A stretch of DNA of 64,000 bases from Vibrio crassostreae (GTDB lineage Bacteria > Pseudomonadota > Gammaproteobacteria > Enterobacterales > Vibrionaceae): the NCBI RefSeq assembly GCF_024347415.1, contig NZ_AP025476.1, positions 1,860,001-1,924,000 on the forward strand, in the 5' to 3' direction. How positions within the stretch are numbered: the first letter of the stretch is position 1; the number at the start of each line of letters is the position of its first letter. A model generated the notes under the pieces. That model was not told where the DNA came from, did not search any database, and worked only from the letters and a program-made list of their open reading frames with translations. Both the position numbers and the translations under genes were made by a program. Shown piece by piece: positions 15,001-21,202 of this stretch.

Positions 15001-18000
15001 GCCGTCGTTCGCACCATTGATGGTGATGGTCACCACCTGCTCGGTGCCGTCTTCCGATTTCACCGTGAAGGTTTCAGTCAGTGGCTCTGAGCCCACGTTC
15101 AACGCATCGACCGTCTCGTTGCTGTTATCCAGCTCGTAGGTCCACTCGCCATTCGCGTCCACACTGAACGTGCCGTAATCGCCCGCCACATCACTTTGAA
15201 CTTGGAACACGTTGTTGGTGTTGTCGACATCGTCCGACAACAGCGTACCCGTCGCGGTGTTATCCGCCGCATCTTCGGTCACGTCGCCTGCGACATCGCC
15301 TGTGATGTCCGCGCCGTCGTTCGCACCATTGATGGTGATGGTCACCACCTGCTCGGTGCCGTCTTCCGATTTCACCGTGAAGGTTTCAGTCAGTGGCTCT
15401 GAGCCCACGTTCAACGCATCGACCGTCTCGTTGCTGTTATCCAGCTCGTAGGTCCACTCGCCATTCGCGTCCACACTGAACGTGCCGTAATCGCCCGCCA
15501 CATCACTTTGAACTTGGAACACGTTGTTGGTGTTGTCGACATCGTCCGACAACAGCGTACCCGTCGCGGTGTTATCCGCCGCATCTTCGGTCACGTCGCC
15601 TGCGACATCGCCTGTGATGTCCGCGCCGTCGTTCGCACCATTGATGGTGATGGTCACCACCTGCTCGGTGCCGTCTTCCGATTTCACCGTGAAGGTTTCA
15701 GTCAGTGGCTCTGAGCCCACGTTCAACGCATCGACCGTCTCGTTGCTGTTATCCAGCTCGTAGGTCCACTCGCCATTCGCGTCCACACTGAACGTGCCGT
15801 AATCGCCCGCCACATCACTTTGAACTTGGAACACGTTGTTGGTGTTGTCGACATCGTCCGACAACAGCGTACCCGTCGCGGTGTTATCCGCCGCATCTTC
15901 GGTCACGTCGCCTGCGACATCGCCTGTGATGTCCGCGCCGTCGTTCGCACCATTGATGGTGATGGTCACCACCTGCTCGGTGCCGTCTTCCGATTTCACC
16001 GTGAAGGTTTCAGTCAGTGGCTCTGAGCCCACGTTCAACGCATCGACCGTCTCGTTGCTGTTATCCAGCTCGTAGGTCCACTCGCCATTCGCGTCCACAC
16101 TGAACGTGCCGTAATCGCCCGCCACATCACTTTGAACTTGGAACACGTTGTTGGTGTTGTCGACATCGTCCGACAACAGCGTACCCGTCGCGGTGTTATC
16201 CGCCGCATCTTCGGTCACGTCGCCTGCGACATCGCCTGTGATGTCCGCGCCGTCGTTCGCACCATTGATGGTGATGGTCACCACCTGCTCGGTGCCGTCT
16301 TCCGATTTCACCGTGAAGGTTTCAGTCAGTGGCTCTGAGCCCACGTTCAACGCATCGACCGTCTCGTTGCTGTTATCCAGCTCGTAGGTCCACTCGCCAT
16401 TCGCGTCCACACTGAACGTGCCGTAATCGCCCGCCACATCACTTTGAACTTGGAACACGTTGTTGGTGTTGTCGACATCGTCCGACAACAGCGTACCCGT
16501 CGCGGTGTTATCCGCCGCATCTTCGGTCACGTCGCCTGCGACATCGCCTGTGATGTCCGCGCCGTCGTTCGCACCATTGATGGTGATGGTCACCACCTGC
16601 TCGGTGCCGTCTTCCGATTTCACCGTGAAGGTTTCAGTCAGTGGCTCTGAGCCCACGTTCAACGCATCGACCGTCTCGTTGCTGTTATCCAGCTCGTAGG
16701 TCCACTCGCCATTCGCGTCCACACTGAACGTGCCGTAATCGCCCGCCACATCACTTTGAACTTGGAACACGTTGTTGGTGTTGTCGACATCGTCCGACAA
16801 CAGCGTACCCGTCGCGGTGTTATCCGCCGCATCTTCGGTCACGTCGCCTGCGACATCGCCTGTGATGTCCGCGCCGTCGTTCGCACCATTGATGGTGATG
16901 GTCACCACCTGCTCGGTGCCGTCTTCCGATTTCACCGTGAAGGTTTCAGTCAGTGGCTCTGAGCCCACGTTCAACGCATCGACCGTCTCGTTGCTGTTAT
17001 CCAGCTCGTAGGTCCACTCGCCATTCGCGTCCACACTGAACGTGCCGTAATCGCCCGCCACATCACTTTGAACTTGGAACACGTTGTTGGTGTTGTCGAC
17101 ATCGTCCGACAACAGCGTACCCGTCGCGGTGTTATCCGCCGCATCTTCGGTCACGTCGCCTGCGACATCGCCTGTGATGTCCGCGCCGTCGTTCGCACCA
17201 TTGATGGTGATGGTCACCACCTGCTCGGTGCCGTCTTCCGATTTCACCGTGAAGGTTTCAGTCAGTGGCTCTGAGCCCACGTTCAACGCATCGACCGTCT
17301 CGTTGCTGTTATCCAGCTCGTAGGTCCACTCGCCATTCGCGTCCACACTGAACGTGCCGTAATCGCCCGCCACATCACTTTGAACTTGGAACACGTTGTT
17401 GGTGTTGTCGACATCGTCCGACAACAGCGTACCCGTCGCGGTGTTATCCGCCGCATCTTCGGTCACGTCGCCTGCGACATCGCCTGTGATGTCCGCGCCG
17501 TCGTTCGCACCATTGATGGTGATGGTCACCACCTGCTCGGTGCCGTCTTCCGATTTCACCGTGAAGGTTTCAGTCAGTGGCTCTGAGCCCACGTTCAACG
17601 CATCGACCGTCTCGTTGCTGTTATCCAGCTCGTAGGTCCACTCGCCATTCGCGTCCACACTGAACGTGCCGTAATCGCCCGCCACATCACTTTGAACTTG
17701 GAACACGTTGTTGGTGTTGTCGACATCGTCCGACAACAGCGTACCCGTCGCGGTGTTATCCGCCGCATCTTCGGTCACGTCGCCTGCGACATCGCCTGTG
17801 ATGTCCGCGCCGTCGTTCGCACCATTGATGGTGATGGTCACCACCTGCTCGGTGCCGTCTTCCGATTTCACCGTGAAGGTTTCAGTCAGTGGCTCTGAGC
17901 CCACGTTCAACGCATCGACCGTCTCGTTGCTGTTATCCAGCTCGTAGGTCCACTCGCCATTCGCGTCCACACTGAACGTGCCGTAATCGCCCGCCACATC

Positions 18001-18081
18001 ACTTTGAACTTGGAACACGTTGTTGGTGTTGTCGACATCGTCCGACAACAGCGTACCCGTCGCGGTGTTATCCGCCGCATC
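1..18081 (-). repeat. Tandem array of 312-bp VCBS repeats, 57.95 copies, apparently identical
   Basis: The same 312-bp unit recurs in perfect register from base 1 to 18081 (57 full copies plus 297 bp). It is 104 codons, so the frame is kept. On reading the lines, which repeat every 1,560 bases (five units), I saw no substitution or indel. Identity ends abruptly at 18081, where the unit's GAA-GAT (ED) junction is replaced by the sequence of the divergent first VCBS domain. The unit carries VCBS hallmarks: TGTLLSDDVDN, YGTFSVDANGEWTYELDNS and VTITINGANDG. Confidence 0.97.
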
Positions 18082-19491
18082 GGTTTCAGAGGCCACGACC
18101 TCTGTGTCGCCTGCGATCGTCGCCGCATCGTTCGTGCCCGTCACTGTGATGGTGATCGTTTGGGTGTCTGTGCCACCGTTGCCATCGTCTACTAGGACTG
18201 TCACTTCAACGTCTGTCGTTTCGCCTACCGCTAGTGAGTCGTAAGCCGCATTCGTTGGATCGAACGTCCAAGCATTTCCTGTCAACGTGAAGCCTGCTGG
18301 CGTTTTACCAGACACGCTGTAAGTCAGGGTATCTGTCGCATCAACATCCGTCGCCGTAACCGTGCCGCTTATCTCATCGCCACCTTCGGTCGCGCCTGTC
18401 TCAACATCCGCCGCCGCAACTGGCGCATCGTTAACTGGAGTCACACCAACATTGACCGTCAATGTATCTGTACCGCCTTGACCGTCAGACACGACGACGG
18501 TGAAGCTATCGCTACCGTTGTAATCAGCATTTGGTGTGTAGGTCCAGTTTCCGTTTTCATCAACGGTCACTGAGCCATTAGATGGTTCGCTGCCTTTTGA
18601 GAAGCTTAGTGAGTCATTGTCACCATCTGATGCAGAAAGAGACCCGCTGACTGACGTATCTTCGTCAGTCGTGACGGCAACACTGTCACCGAGTGGGTCG
18701 CCATTGCTATCAACAAGAGTTGGGGTGTCATTAACTGGAGTCACACCAACATTCACGGTCAGTGTATCTGTACCGCCTTGGCCATCAGACACAACTACCG
18801 TGAAACTATCATTGCCGTTGAAGTCATTATCTGGTGTGTACGTCCAGCTACCGTCGTTATTTAGAACAACGGAACCATTGTTTGAGGATTGAGAAAGCGA
18901 GAACGTCAAAGCATCACTGTCTTCGTCAAGAACATTAAAAATACCACTAACAGGTGTATCTTCATCTGTCGTAAAGGTGACGACGTCACTAGCTTCAGCA
19001 TTGTTTGAGTCAACAAAAGATGGGTTGCTATTTAAAGGCGTTGCTGCTTCAGTCAATGAACGATAAGCGTCAAGTAGACTTAGGCTTTGAGTTCGAGATA
19101 AGCCCAATGATTCGAAACCCGTAGTAATGAACTCTGTACCAGGGATAGTTTCTTCACCGTCGCGCTCAATAGTCCCGCTACTTACTAGGCTTGAACCACT
19201 TTCACCTGCTGCCGTTGCGAACTCCTCACCTAGCTCGGTCGGGTCTTGACCTTCTTCTAATGCGGCAAAGATATTCGCGATATCTTGGTCGAGCTCAATT
19301 TCGCCTTCTTCTGATGAGAAGCGTTTTGCCGATACCTGAGGTTCATTGGACCCGTTCTGAGATTCAAGAACGACATCCCCTGCTTGTAGTGGTTGGCCTT
19401 CTTCTAAGACTTTAATCGTACCATCTACCGAGATAACAATGCGCTGGCCAAGTGCTAATGCACCACCCAAATTCAATGTTGTCATGTCCAT
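1..19491 (-). CDS. Giant VCBS-repeat, LapA-type surface adhesin (N-terminal 6,497 residues; C-terminus off the left edge)
   Basis: The minus strand is open from ATG at 19491 to the left edge with no stop. A purine-rich AGGGG lies 5 nt upstream of this ATG; a second in-frame ATG is two codons in. Residues 1-45 (MDMTTLNLGG... VDGTIKVLEEGQPLQAGDVV) resemble the retention module of LapA-like adhesins, and there is no Sec signal peptide, as expected for type I secretion. Residues 93-96 are TAAG, the LapG cleavage motif. Residues about 157-355 are two cadherin/Ig-like domains ending in TPVND, about 356-456 is a divergent VCBS domain, and 471 onward is the 104-residue repeat array. Each repeat has 23 Asp/Glu against one Lys and no Cys, which suits calcium-stiffened extracellular repeats. 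The C-terminal ligand-binding region and RTX secretion signal are outside the window. Function as biofilm or host adhesin is inferred from family. Confidence 0.9.
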   Translation of the reverse strand, partial: MDMTTLNLGGALALGQRIVISVDGTIKVLEEGQPLQAGDVVLESQNGSNEPQVSAKRFSSEEGEIELDQDIANIFAALEEGQDPTELGEEFATAAGESGSSLVSSGTIERDGEETIPGTEFITTGFESLGLSRTQSLSLLDAYRSLTEAATPLNSNPSFVDSNNAEASDVVTFTTDEDTPVSGIFNVLDEDSDALTFSLSQSSNNGSVVLNNDGSWTYTPDNDFNGNDSFTVVVSDGQGGTDTLTVNVGVTPVNDTPTLVDSNGDPLGDSVAVTTDEDTSVSGSLSASDGDNDSLSFSKGSEPSNGSVTVDENGNWTYTPNADYNGSDSFTVVVSDGQGGTDTLTVNVGVTPVNDAPVAAADVETGATEGGDEISGTVTATDVDATDTLTYSVSGKTPAGFTLTGNAWTFDPTNAAYDSLAVGETTDVEVTVLVDDGNGGTDTQTITITVTGTNDAATIAGDTEVVASETDAADNTATGTLLSDDVDNTNNVFQVQSDVAGDYGTFSVDANGEWTYELDNSNETVDALNVGSEPLTETFTVKSEDGTEQVVTITINGANDGADITGDVAGDVTEDAADNTATGTLLSDDVDNTNNVFQVQSDVAGDYGTFSVDANGEWTYELDNSNETVDALNVGSEPLTETFTVKSEDGTEQVVTITINGANDGADITGDVAGDVTEDAADNTATGTLLSDDVDNTNNVFQVQSDVAGDYGTFSVDANGEWTYELDNSNETVDALNVGSEPLTETFTVKSEDGTEQVVTITINGANDGADITGDVAGDVTEDAADNTATGTLLSDDVDNTNNVFQVQSDVAGDYGTFSVDANGEWTYELDNSNETVDALNVGSEPLTETFTVKSEDGTEQVVTITINGANDGADITGDVAGDVTEDAADNTATGTLLSDDVDNTNNVFQVQSDVAGDYGTFSVDANGEWTYELDNSNETVDALNVGSEPLTETFTVKSEDGTEQVVTITINGANDGADITGDVAGDVTEDAADNTATGTLLSDDVDNTNNVFQVQSDVAGDYGTFSVDANGEWTYELDNSNETVDALNVGSEPLTETFTVKSEDGTEQVVTITINGANDGADITGDVAGDVTEDAADNTATGTLLSDDVDNTNNVFQVQSDVAGDYGTFSVDANGEWTYELDNSNETVDALNVGSEPLTETFTVKSEDGTEQVVTITINGANDGADITGDVAGDVTEDAADNTATGTLLSDDVDNTNNVFQVQSDVAGDYGTFSVDANGEWTYELDNSNETVDALNVGSEPLTETFTVKSEDGTEQVVTITINGANDGADITGDVAGDVTEDAADNTATGTLLSDDVDNTNNVFQVQSDVAGDYGTFSVDANGEWTYELDNSNETVDALNVGSEPLTETFTVKSEDGTEQVVTITINGANDGADITGDVAGDVTEDAADNTATGTLLSDDVDNTNNVFQVQSDVAGDYGTFSVDANGEWTYELDNSNETVDALNVGSEPLTETFTVKSEDGTEQVVTITINGANDGADITGDVAGDVTEDAADNTATGTLLSDDVDNTNNVFQVQSDVAGDYGTFSVDANGEWTYELDNSNETVDALNVGSEPLTETFTVKSEDGTEQVVTITINGANDGADITGDVAGDVTEDAADNTATGTLLSDDVDNTNNVFQVQSDVAGDYGTFSVDANGEWTYELDNSNETVDALNVGSEPLTETFTVKSEDGTEQVVTITINGANDGADITGDVAGDVTEDAADNTATGTLLSDDVDNTNNVFQVQSDVAGDYGTFSVDANGEWTYELDNSNETVDALNVGSEPLTETFTVKSEDGTEQVVTITINGANDGADITGDVAGDVTEDAADNTATGTLLSDDVDNTNNVFQVQSDVAGDYGTFSVDANGEWTYELDNSNETVDALNVGSEPLTETFTVKSEDGTEQVVTITINGANDGADITGDVAGDVTEDAADNTATGTLLSDDVDNTNNVFQVQSDVAGDYGTFSVDANGEWTYELDNSNETVDALNVGSEPLTETFTVKSEDGTEQVVTITINGANDGADITGDVAGDVTEDAADNTATGTLLSDDVDNTNNVFQVQSDVAGDYGTFSVDANGEWTYELDNSNETVDALNVGSEPLTETFTVKSEDGTEQVVTITINGANDGADITGDVAGDVTEDAADNTATGTLLSDDVDNTNNVFQVQSDVAGDYGTFSVDANGEWTYELDNSNETVDALNVGSEPLTETFTVKSEDGTEQVVTITINGANDGADITGDVAGDVTEDAADNTATGTLLSDDVDNTNNVFQVQSDVAGDYGTFSVDANGEWTYELDNSNETVDALNVGSEPLTETFTVKSEDGTEQVVTITINGANDGADITGDVAGDVTEDAADNTATGTLLSDDVDNTNNVFQVQSDVAGDYGTFSVDANGEWTYELDNSNETVDALNVGSEPLTETFTVKSEDGTEQVVTITINGANDGADITGDVAGDVTEDAADNTATGTLLSDDVDNTNNVFQVQSDVAGDYGTFSVDANGEWTYELDNSNETVDALNVGSEPLTETFTVKSEDGTEQVVTITINGANDGADITGDVAGDVTEDAADNTATGTLLSDDVDNTNNVFQVQSDVAGDYGTFSVDANGEWTYELDNSNETVDALNVGSEPLTETFTVKSEDGTEQVVTITINGANDGADITGDVAGDVTEDAADNTATGTLLSDDVDNTNNVFQVQSDVAGDYGTFSVDANGEWTYELDNSNETVDALNVGSEPLTETFTVKSEDGTEQVVTITINGANDGADITGDVAGDVTEDAADNTATGTLLSDDVDNTNNVFQVQSDVAGDYGTFSVDANGEWTYELDNSNETVDALNVGSEPLTETFTVKSEDGTEQVVTITINGANDGADITGDVAGDVTEDAADNTATGTLLSDDVDNTNNVFQVQSDVAGDYGTFSVDANGEWTYELDNSNETVDALNVGSEPLTETFTVKSEDGTEQVVTITINGANDGADITGDVAGDVTEDAADNTATGTLLSDDVDNTNNVFQVQSDVAGDYGTFSVDANGEWTYELDNSNETVDALNVGSEPLTETFTVKSEDGTEQVVTITINGANDGADITGDVAGDVTEDAADNTATGTLLSDDVDNTNNVFQVQSDVAGDYGTFSVDANGEWTYELDNSNETVDALNVGSEPLTETFTVKSEDGTEQVVTITINGANDGADITGDVAGDVTEDAADNTATGTLLSDDVDNTNNVFQVQSDVAGDYGTFSVDANGEWTYELDNSNETVDALNVGSEPLTETFTVKSEDGTEQVVTITINGANDGADITGDVAGDVTEDAADNTATGTLLSDDVDNTNNVFQVQSDVAGDYGTFSVDANGEWTYELDNSNETVDALNVGSEPLTETFTVKSEDGTEQVVTITINGANDGADITGDVAGDVTEDAADNTATGTLLSDDVDNTNNVFQVQSDVAGDYGTFSVDANGEWTYELDNSNETVDALNVGSEPLTETFTVKSEDGTEQVVTITINGANDGADITGDVAGDVTEDAADNTATGTLLSDDVDNTNNVFQVQSDVAGDYGTFSVDANGEWTYELDNSNETVDALNVGSEPLTETFTVKSEDGTEQVVTITINGANDGADITGDVAGDVTEDAADNTATGTLLSDDVDNTNNVFQVQSDVAGDYGTFSVDANGEWTYELDNSNETVDALNVGSEPLTETFTVKSEDGTEQVVTITINGANDGADITGDVAGDVTEDAADNTATGTLLSDDVDNTNNVFQVQSDVAGDYGTFSVDANGEWTYELDNSNETVDALNVGSEPLTETFTVKSEDGTEQVVTITINGANDGADITGDVAGDVTEDAADNTATGTLLSDDVDNTNNVFQVQSDVAGDYGTFSVDANGEWTYELDNSNETVDALNVGSEPLTETFTVKSEDGTEQVVTITINGANDGADITGDVAGDVTEDAADNTATGTLLSDDVDNTNNVFQVQSDVAGDYGTFSVDANGEWTYELDNSNETVDALNVGSEPLTETFTVKSEDGTEQVVTITINGANDGADITGDVAGDVTEDAADNTATGTLLSDDVDNTNNVFQVQSDVAGDYGTFSVDANGEWTYELDNSNETVDALNVGSEPLTETFTVKSEDGTEQVVTITINGANDGADITGDVAGDVTEDAADNTATGTLLSDDVDNTNNVFQVQSDVAGDYGTFSVDANGEWTYELDNSNETVDALNVGSEPLTETFTVKSEDGTEQVVTITINGANDGADITGDVAGDVTEDAADNTATGTLLSDDVDNTNNVFQVQSDVAGDYGTFSVDANGEWTYELDNSNETVDALNVGSEPLTETFTVKSEDGTEQVVTITINGANDGADITGDVAGDVTEDAADNTATGTLLSDDVDNTNNVFQVQSDVAGDYGTFSVDANGEWTYELDNSNETVDALNVGSEPLTETFTVKSEDGTEQVVTITINGANDGADITGDVAGDVTEDAADNTATGTLLSDDVDNTNNVFQVQSDVAGDYGTFSVDANGEWTYELDNSNETVDALNVGSEPLTETFTVKSEDGTEQVVTITINGANDGADITGDVAGDVTEDAADNTATGTLLSDDVDNTNNVFQVQSDVAGDYGTFSVDANGEWTYELDNSNETVDALNVGSEPLTETFTVKSEDGTEQVVTITINGANDGADITGDVAGDVTEDAADNTATGTLLSDDVDNTNNVFQVQSDVAGDYGTFSVDANGEWTYELDNSNETVDALNVGSEPLTETFTVKSEDGTEQVVTITINGANDGADITGDVAGDVTEDAADNTATGTLLSDDVDNTNNVFQVQSDVAGDYGTFSVDANGEWTYELDNSNETVDALNVGSEPLTETFTVKSEDGTEQVVTITINGANDGADITGDVAGDVTEDAADNTATGTLLSDDVDNTNNVFQVQSDVAGDYGTFSVDANGEWTYELDNSNETVDALNVGSEPLTETFTVKSEDGTEQVVTITINGANDGADITGDVAGDVTEDAADNTATGTLLSDDVDNTNNVFQVQSDVAGDYGTFSVDANGEWTYELDNSNETVDALNVGSEPLTETFTVKSEDGTEQVVTITINGANDGADITGDVAGDVTEDAADNTATGTLLSDDVDNTNNVFQVQSDVAGDYGTFSVDANGEWTYELDNSNETVDALNVGSEPLTETFTVKSEDGTEQVVTITINGANDGADITGDVAGDVTEDAADNTATGTLLSDDVDNTNNVFQVQSDVAGDYGTFSVDANGEWTYELDNSNETVDALNVGSEPLTETFTVKSEDGTEQVVTITINGANDGADITGDVAGDVTEDAADNTATGTLLSDDVDNTNNVFQVQSDVAGDYGTFSVDANGEWTYELDNSNETVDALNVGSEPLTETFTVKSEDGTEQVVTITINGANDGADITGDVAGDVTEDAADNTATGTLLSDDVDNTNNVFQVQSDVAGDYGTFSVDANGEWTYELDNSNETVDALNVGSEPLTETFTVKSEDGTEQVVTITINGANDGADITGDVAGDVTEDAADNTATGTLLSDDVDNTNNVFQVQSDVAGDYGTFSVDANGEWTYELDNSNETVDALNVGSEPLTETFTVKSEDGTEQVVTITINGANDGADITGDVAGDVTEDAADNTATGTLLSDDVDNTNNVFQVQSDVAGDYGTFSVDANGEWTYELDNSNETVDALNVGSEPLTETFTVKSEDGTEQVVTITINGANDGADITGDVAGDVTEDAADNTATGTLLSDDVDNTNNVFQVQSDVAGDYGTFSVDANGEWTYELDNSNETVDALNVGSEPLTETFTVKSEDGTEQVVTITINGANDGADITGDVAGDVTEDAADNTATGTLLSDDVDNTNNVFQVQSDVAGDYGTFSVDANGEWTYELDNSNETVDALNVGSEPLTETFTVKSEDGTEQVVTITINGANDGADITGDVAGDVTEDAADNTATGTLLSDDVDNTNNVFQVQSDVAGDYGTFSVDANGEWTYELDNSNETVDALNVGSEPLTETFTVKSEDGTEQVVTITINGANDGADITGDVAGDVTEDAADNTATGTLLSDDVDNTNNVFQVQSDVAGDYGTFSVDANGEWTYELDNSNETVDALNVGSEPLTETFTVKSEDGTEQVVTITINGANDGADITGDVAGDVTEDAADNTATGTLLSDDVDNTNNVFQVQSDVAGDYGTFSVDANGEWTYELDNSNETVDALNVGSEPLTETFTVKSEDGTEQVVTITINGANDGADITGDVAGDVTEDAADNTATGTLLSDDVDNTNNVFQVQSDVAGDYGTFSVDANGEWTYELDNSNETVDALNVGSEPLTETFTVKSEDGTEQVVTITINGANDGADITGDVAGDVTEDAADNTATGTLLSDDVDNTNNVFQVQSDVAGDYGTFSVDANGEWTYELDNSNETVDALNVGSEPLTETFTVKSEDGTEQVVTITINGANDGADITGDVAGDVTEDAADNTATGTLLSDDVDNTNNVFQVQSDVAGDYGTFSVDANGEWTYELDNSNETVDALNVGSEPLTETFTVKSEDGTEQVVTITINGANDGADITGDVA
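19204..19215 (-). other. TAAG motif, predicted LapG-type cleavage site
   Basis: Codons ACG GCA GCA GGT encode TAAG at residues 93-96 of the giant adhesin, just after the predicted retention module. In Pseudomonas LapA, LapG cuts between the two alanines of TAAG at about residue 108, releasing the adhesin when c-di-GMP falls. Motif and distance match; the protease itself is not in the window. Confidence 0.7.
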
Positions 19492-19894
19492 ATAAACCCC
19501 TAAAAAAGCATTTCTTGTCATTAACGTCAAAATAGTGACATTATATTTATAATATTAGTTAAAATATAACACTTAAAGTCATATAATTCCTAGTTATGAA
19601 TCTAGTATTTAACAACTCGAGTGACAAGCTAATGACGGTGATCACATCGCACAACAATCTTAGTGCTCACACCAGCAATATAAGTTATTGTGTTTGCGGA
19701 AAATAATAGATTTAAAAACGTAAGATTGACGCGTATAAAAACACCATAAAACGCACGTTGATCGGTTAACATTTTGACAACCATTTGCGAACGCCAGCTT
19801 AGCGATCGTAATTTTTTTGGCGGTTCATCTAAATTTCGTATATAACAGCACAAATTCAAGACTTAGATGCGAGCTAACTTTAGGGAGATGCACA
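19492..19894. other. AT-rich divergent intergenic region between adhesin and TolC genes
   Basis: This 400-bp spacer holds the divergent promoters of the adhesin (leftward) and the tolC-ompA pair (rightward). It is much richer in A+T than the repeat array, notably 19530-19600. I see no gene in it. Reading frames extending upstream of the TolC start lack a ribosome-binding site. Confidence 0.6.
19817..19846 (+). promoter_or_regulatory. Candidate sigma-70 promoter for tolC-ompA
   Basis: TTGGCG at 19817-19822 and TATATA at 19839-19844 are separated by 16 bp, about 50 bp before the predicted TolC start at 19895. Spacing and -10 fit a sigma-70 promoter, the -35 is one base off in the strong positions. 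This is a pattern match only. Confidence 0.35.
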
Positions 19895-21202
19895 TTGAAT
19901 AGGCTTCAAAAGACAACATTAGGGTTAGCTATAAGTATGAGCTTACCGACGACAGCACAAACCCTAGAGCAAGCCGTTGCGTTCACTTTAGAAAGTAATC
20001 CTGAAATCAAAAGTGCTTATAATGAATATGTCAGTAAGCGATATCTGAATGATGCTTCTGGCGGTGCTTATCGTCCAAGTATAGACTTGGATGGAGGTAT
20101 TGGTTACGAGCATACCGATCTAGCAACTAACTCAAGCACGACCGATCTGACTCGGAAAGAAGCGACAATTACGTTAACCCAACTAATATGGGATGGCGCG
20201 AATACATCAAATGATATCGATCGTACCGCGGCTGATGCAGAATCTGTGCGCTATCAATTGCTATCAAATGCACAGGACATCGCTTTAGAAGTCACAAAGG
20301 TCTATCTTGATGCAGTGAAAGCCTATGAAGTGCTGTCACTGTCAGAAAACAACCTCGCGACACACAAAAAAATATACAGTGATATCCGCAAACGTGTTGA
20401 ATCAGGCATTGGATCAACCGCAGATATGTCACAGGTAGAGGCACGTATTGCGAAGGCACACGGAAACTTACTTGCTGCGCAAAATAATCTTTTTGATACC
20501 CATACTCAATTTAAAAGGCTTGTAGGCCAATCTCCGTTAGGATTAACCTTCCCTCGTGCAGATGCTGGCGCAATTCCTTACACCGTCGATGGCGCACTAG
20601 CGAAAGCGTTTAATCAGCACCCAGTTATTAAGATTGCACAAGCGGATGTGGATTCAGCGAAATTTCAGTACAAACAATCTAAAAGCACCAACTACCCGAC
20701 CGTCTCTTTTGAAGCGGCTCAAACCTGGCGTGATGATGCCGGTGGTACTAAAGGTAGTAGCGATGAGTTCTCAGCAATGGTTCGTTTGAGATATAACCTC
20801 TATAACGGAGGCTCAGATCAAGATCGTGCTGAAAGTGCCGCTTACCAACTCAATAAAGCAAAAGACCTACGTGAGAGCACTTACCGCAATGTAGAAGAGA
20901 GCCTGCGTCTTTCATGGAGCGCTCTGGATTTGACCGTTCAGCAAAAAGAGTTCCTATCTGACCACGTAGACTCGGCATCAGACACGGTTATCTCATATGA
21001 GAAACAATACCGCATCGGTAAACGTACCCTTCTCGACTTACTTAACACTGAGAATGAATTGTTCGAAGCTCGTAAAGGGTATTTGGATGCCAAGTACGAC
21101 GAACAATACGCGAAATACCGAGTAATGAACGCAACAGGAAACTTGTTGACCGGACTACGCGTCGAAACCCCTCAAGAATGGAATGAAAAGGTAGAATACT
21201 AA
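19895..21202 (+). CDS. TolC-family outer-membrane efflux/secretion protein (LapE/AggA-like)
   Basis: A 435-residue TolC-family protein: outer-membrane trimeric channel-tunnel for type I secretion. I chose the TTG at 19895 because AGGGAG lies 7 nt upstream (19882-19887) and the protein then begins MNRLQKTTLGLAISM with a signal peptide ending near TTAQ; the frame stays open upstream to an ATG at 19817, but those residues do not look like a signal sequence. The body has the two repeated OEP regions (TLEQAVAFTLESNPEIKSA near the start; YNLYNGGSDQDRAESAAYQ and IGKRTLLDLLNTENELFEARKGY in the second half), typical of TolC. It is divergent from the giant adhesin and overlaps the next gene by one base. 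It probably serves as the outer-membrane pore for that adhesin; the ABC transporter and adaptor must be elsewhere. Confidence 0.88.
   Translation: MNRLQKTTLGLAISMSLPTTAQTLEQAVAFTLESNPEIKSAYNEYVSKRYLNDASGGAYRPSIDLDGGIGYEHTDLATNSSTTDLTRKEATITLTQLIWDGANTSNDIDRTAADAESVRYQLLSNAQDIALEVTKVYLDAVKAYEVLSLSENNLATHKKIYSDIRKRVESGIGSTADMSQVEARIAKAHGNLLAAQNNLFDTHTQFKRLVGQSPLGLTFPRADAGAIPYTVDGALAKAFNQHPVIKIAQADVDSAKFQYKQSKSTNYPTVSFEAAQTWRDDAGGTKGSSDEFSAMVRLRYNLYNGGSDQDRAESAAYQLNKAKDLRESTYRNVEESLRLSWSALDLTVQQKEFLSDHVDSASDTVISYEKQYRIGKRTLLDLLNTENELFEARKGYLDAKYDEQYAKYRVMNATGNLLTGLRVETPQEWNEKVEY

Noticed and set aside
1..18081. CRISPR-like array because of regular repeats
   Set aside because: The unit is 312 bp without spacers, keeps the reading frame and encodes VCBS domains.
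220..18195. Two plus-strand frames (68 and 79 codons) recurring in every 312-bp repeat
   Set aside because: They are antisense shadows of the repeat coding frame on the minus strand, with no ribosome sites; the minus frame is open for the whole array.
18617..18892. Plus-strand frame opposite the N-terminal cadherin-like domains
   Set aside because: Antisense to the adhesin gene, low-complexity Ser/Val/Pro content expected from reading Ig-domain codons backwards.
19629..19859. Minus-strand frame of 76 codons in the intergenic region before TolC
   Set aside because: It overlaps the predicted tolC promoter, has no recognisable domain or ribosome site and lies in AT-rich regulatory DNA.
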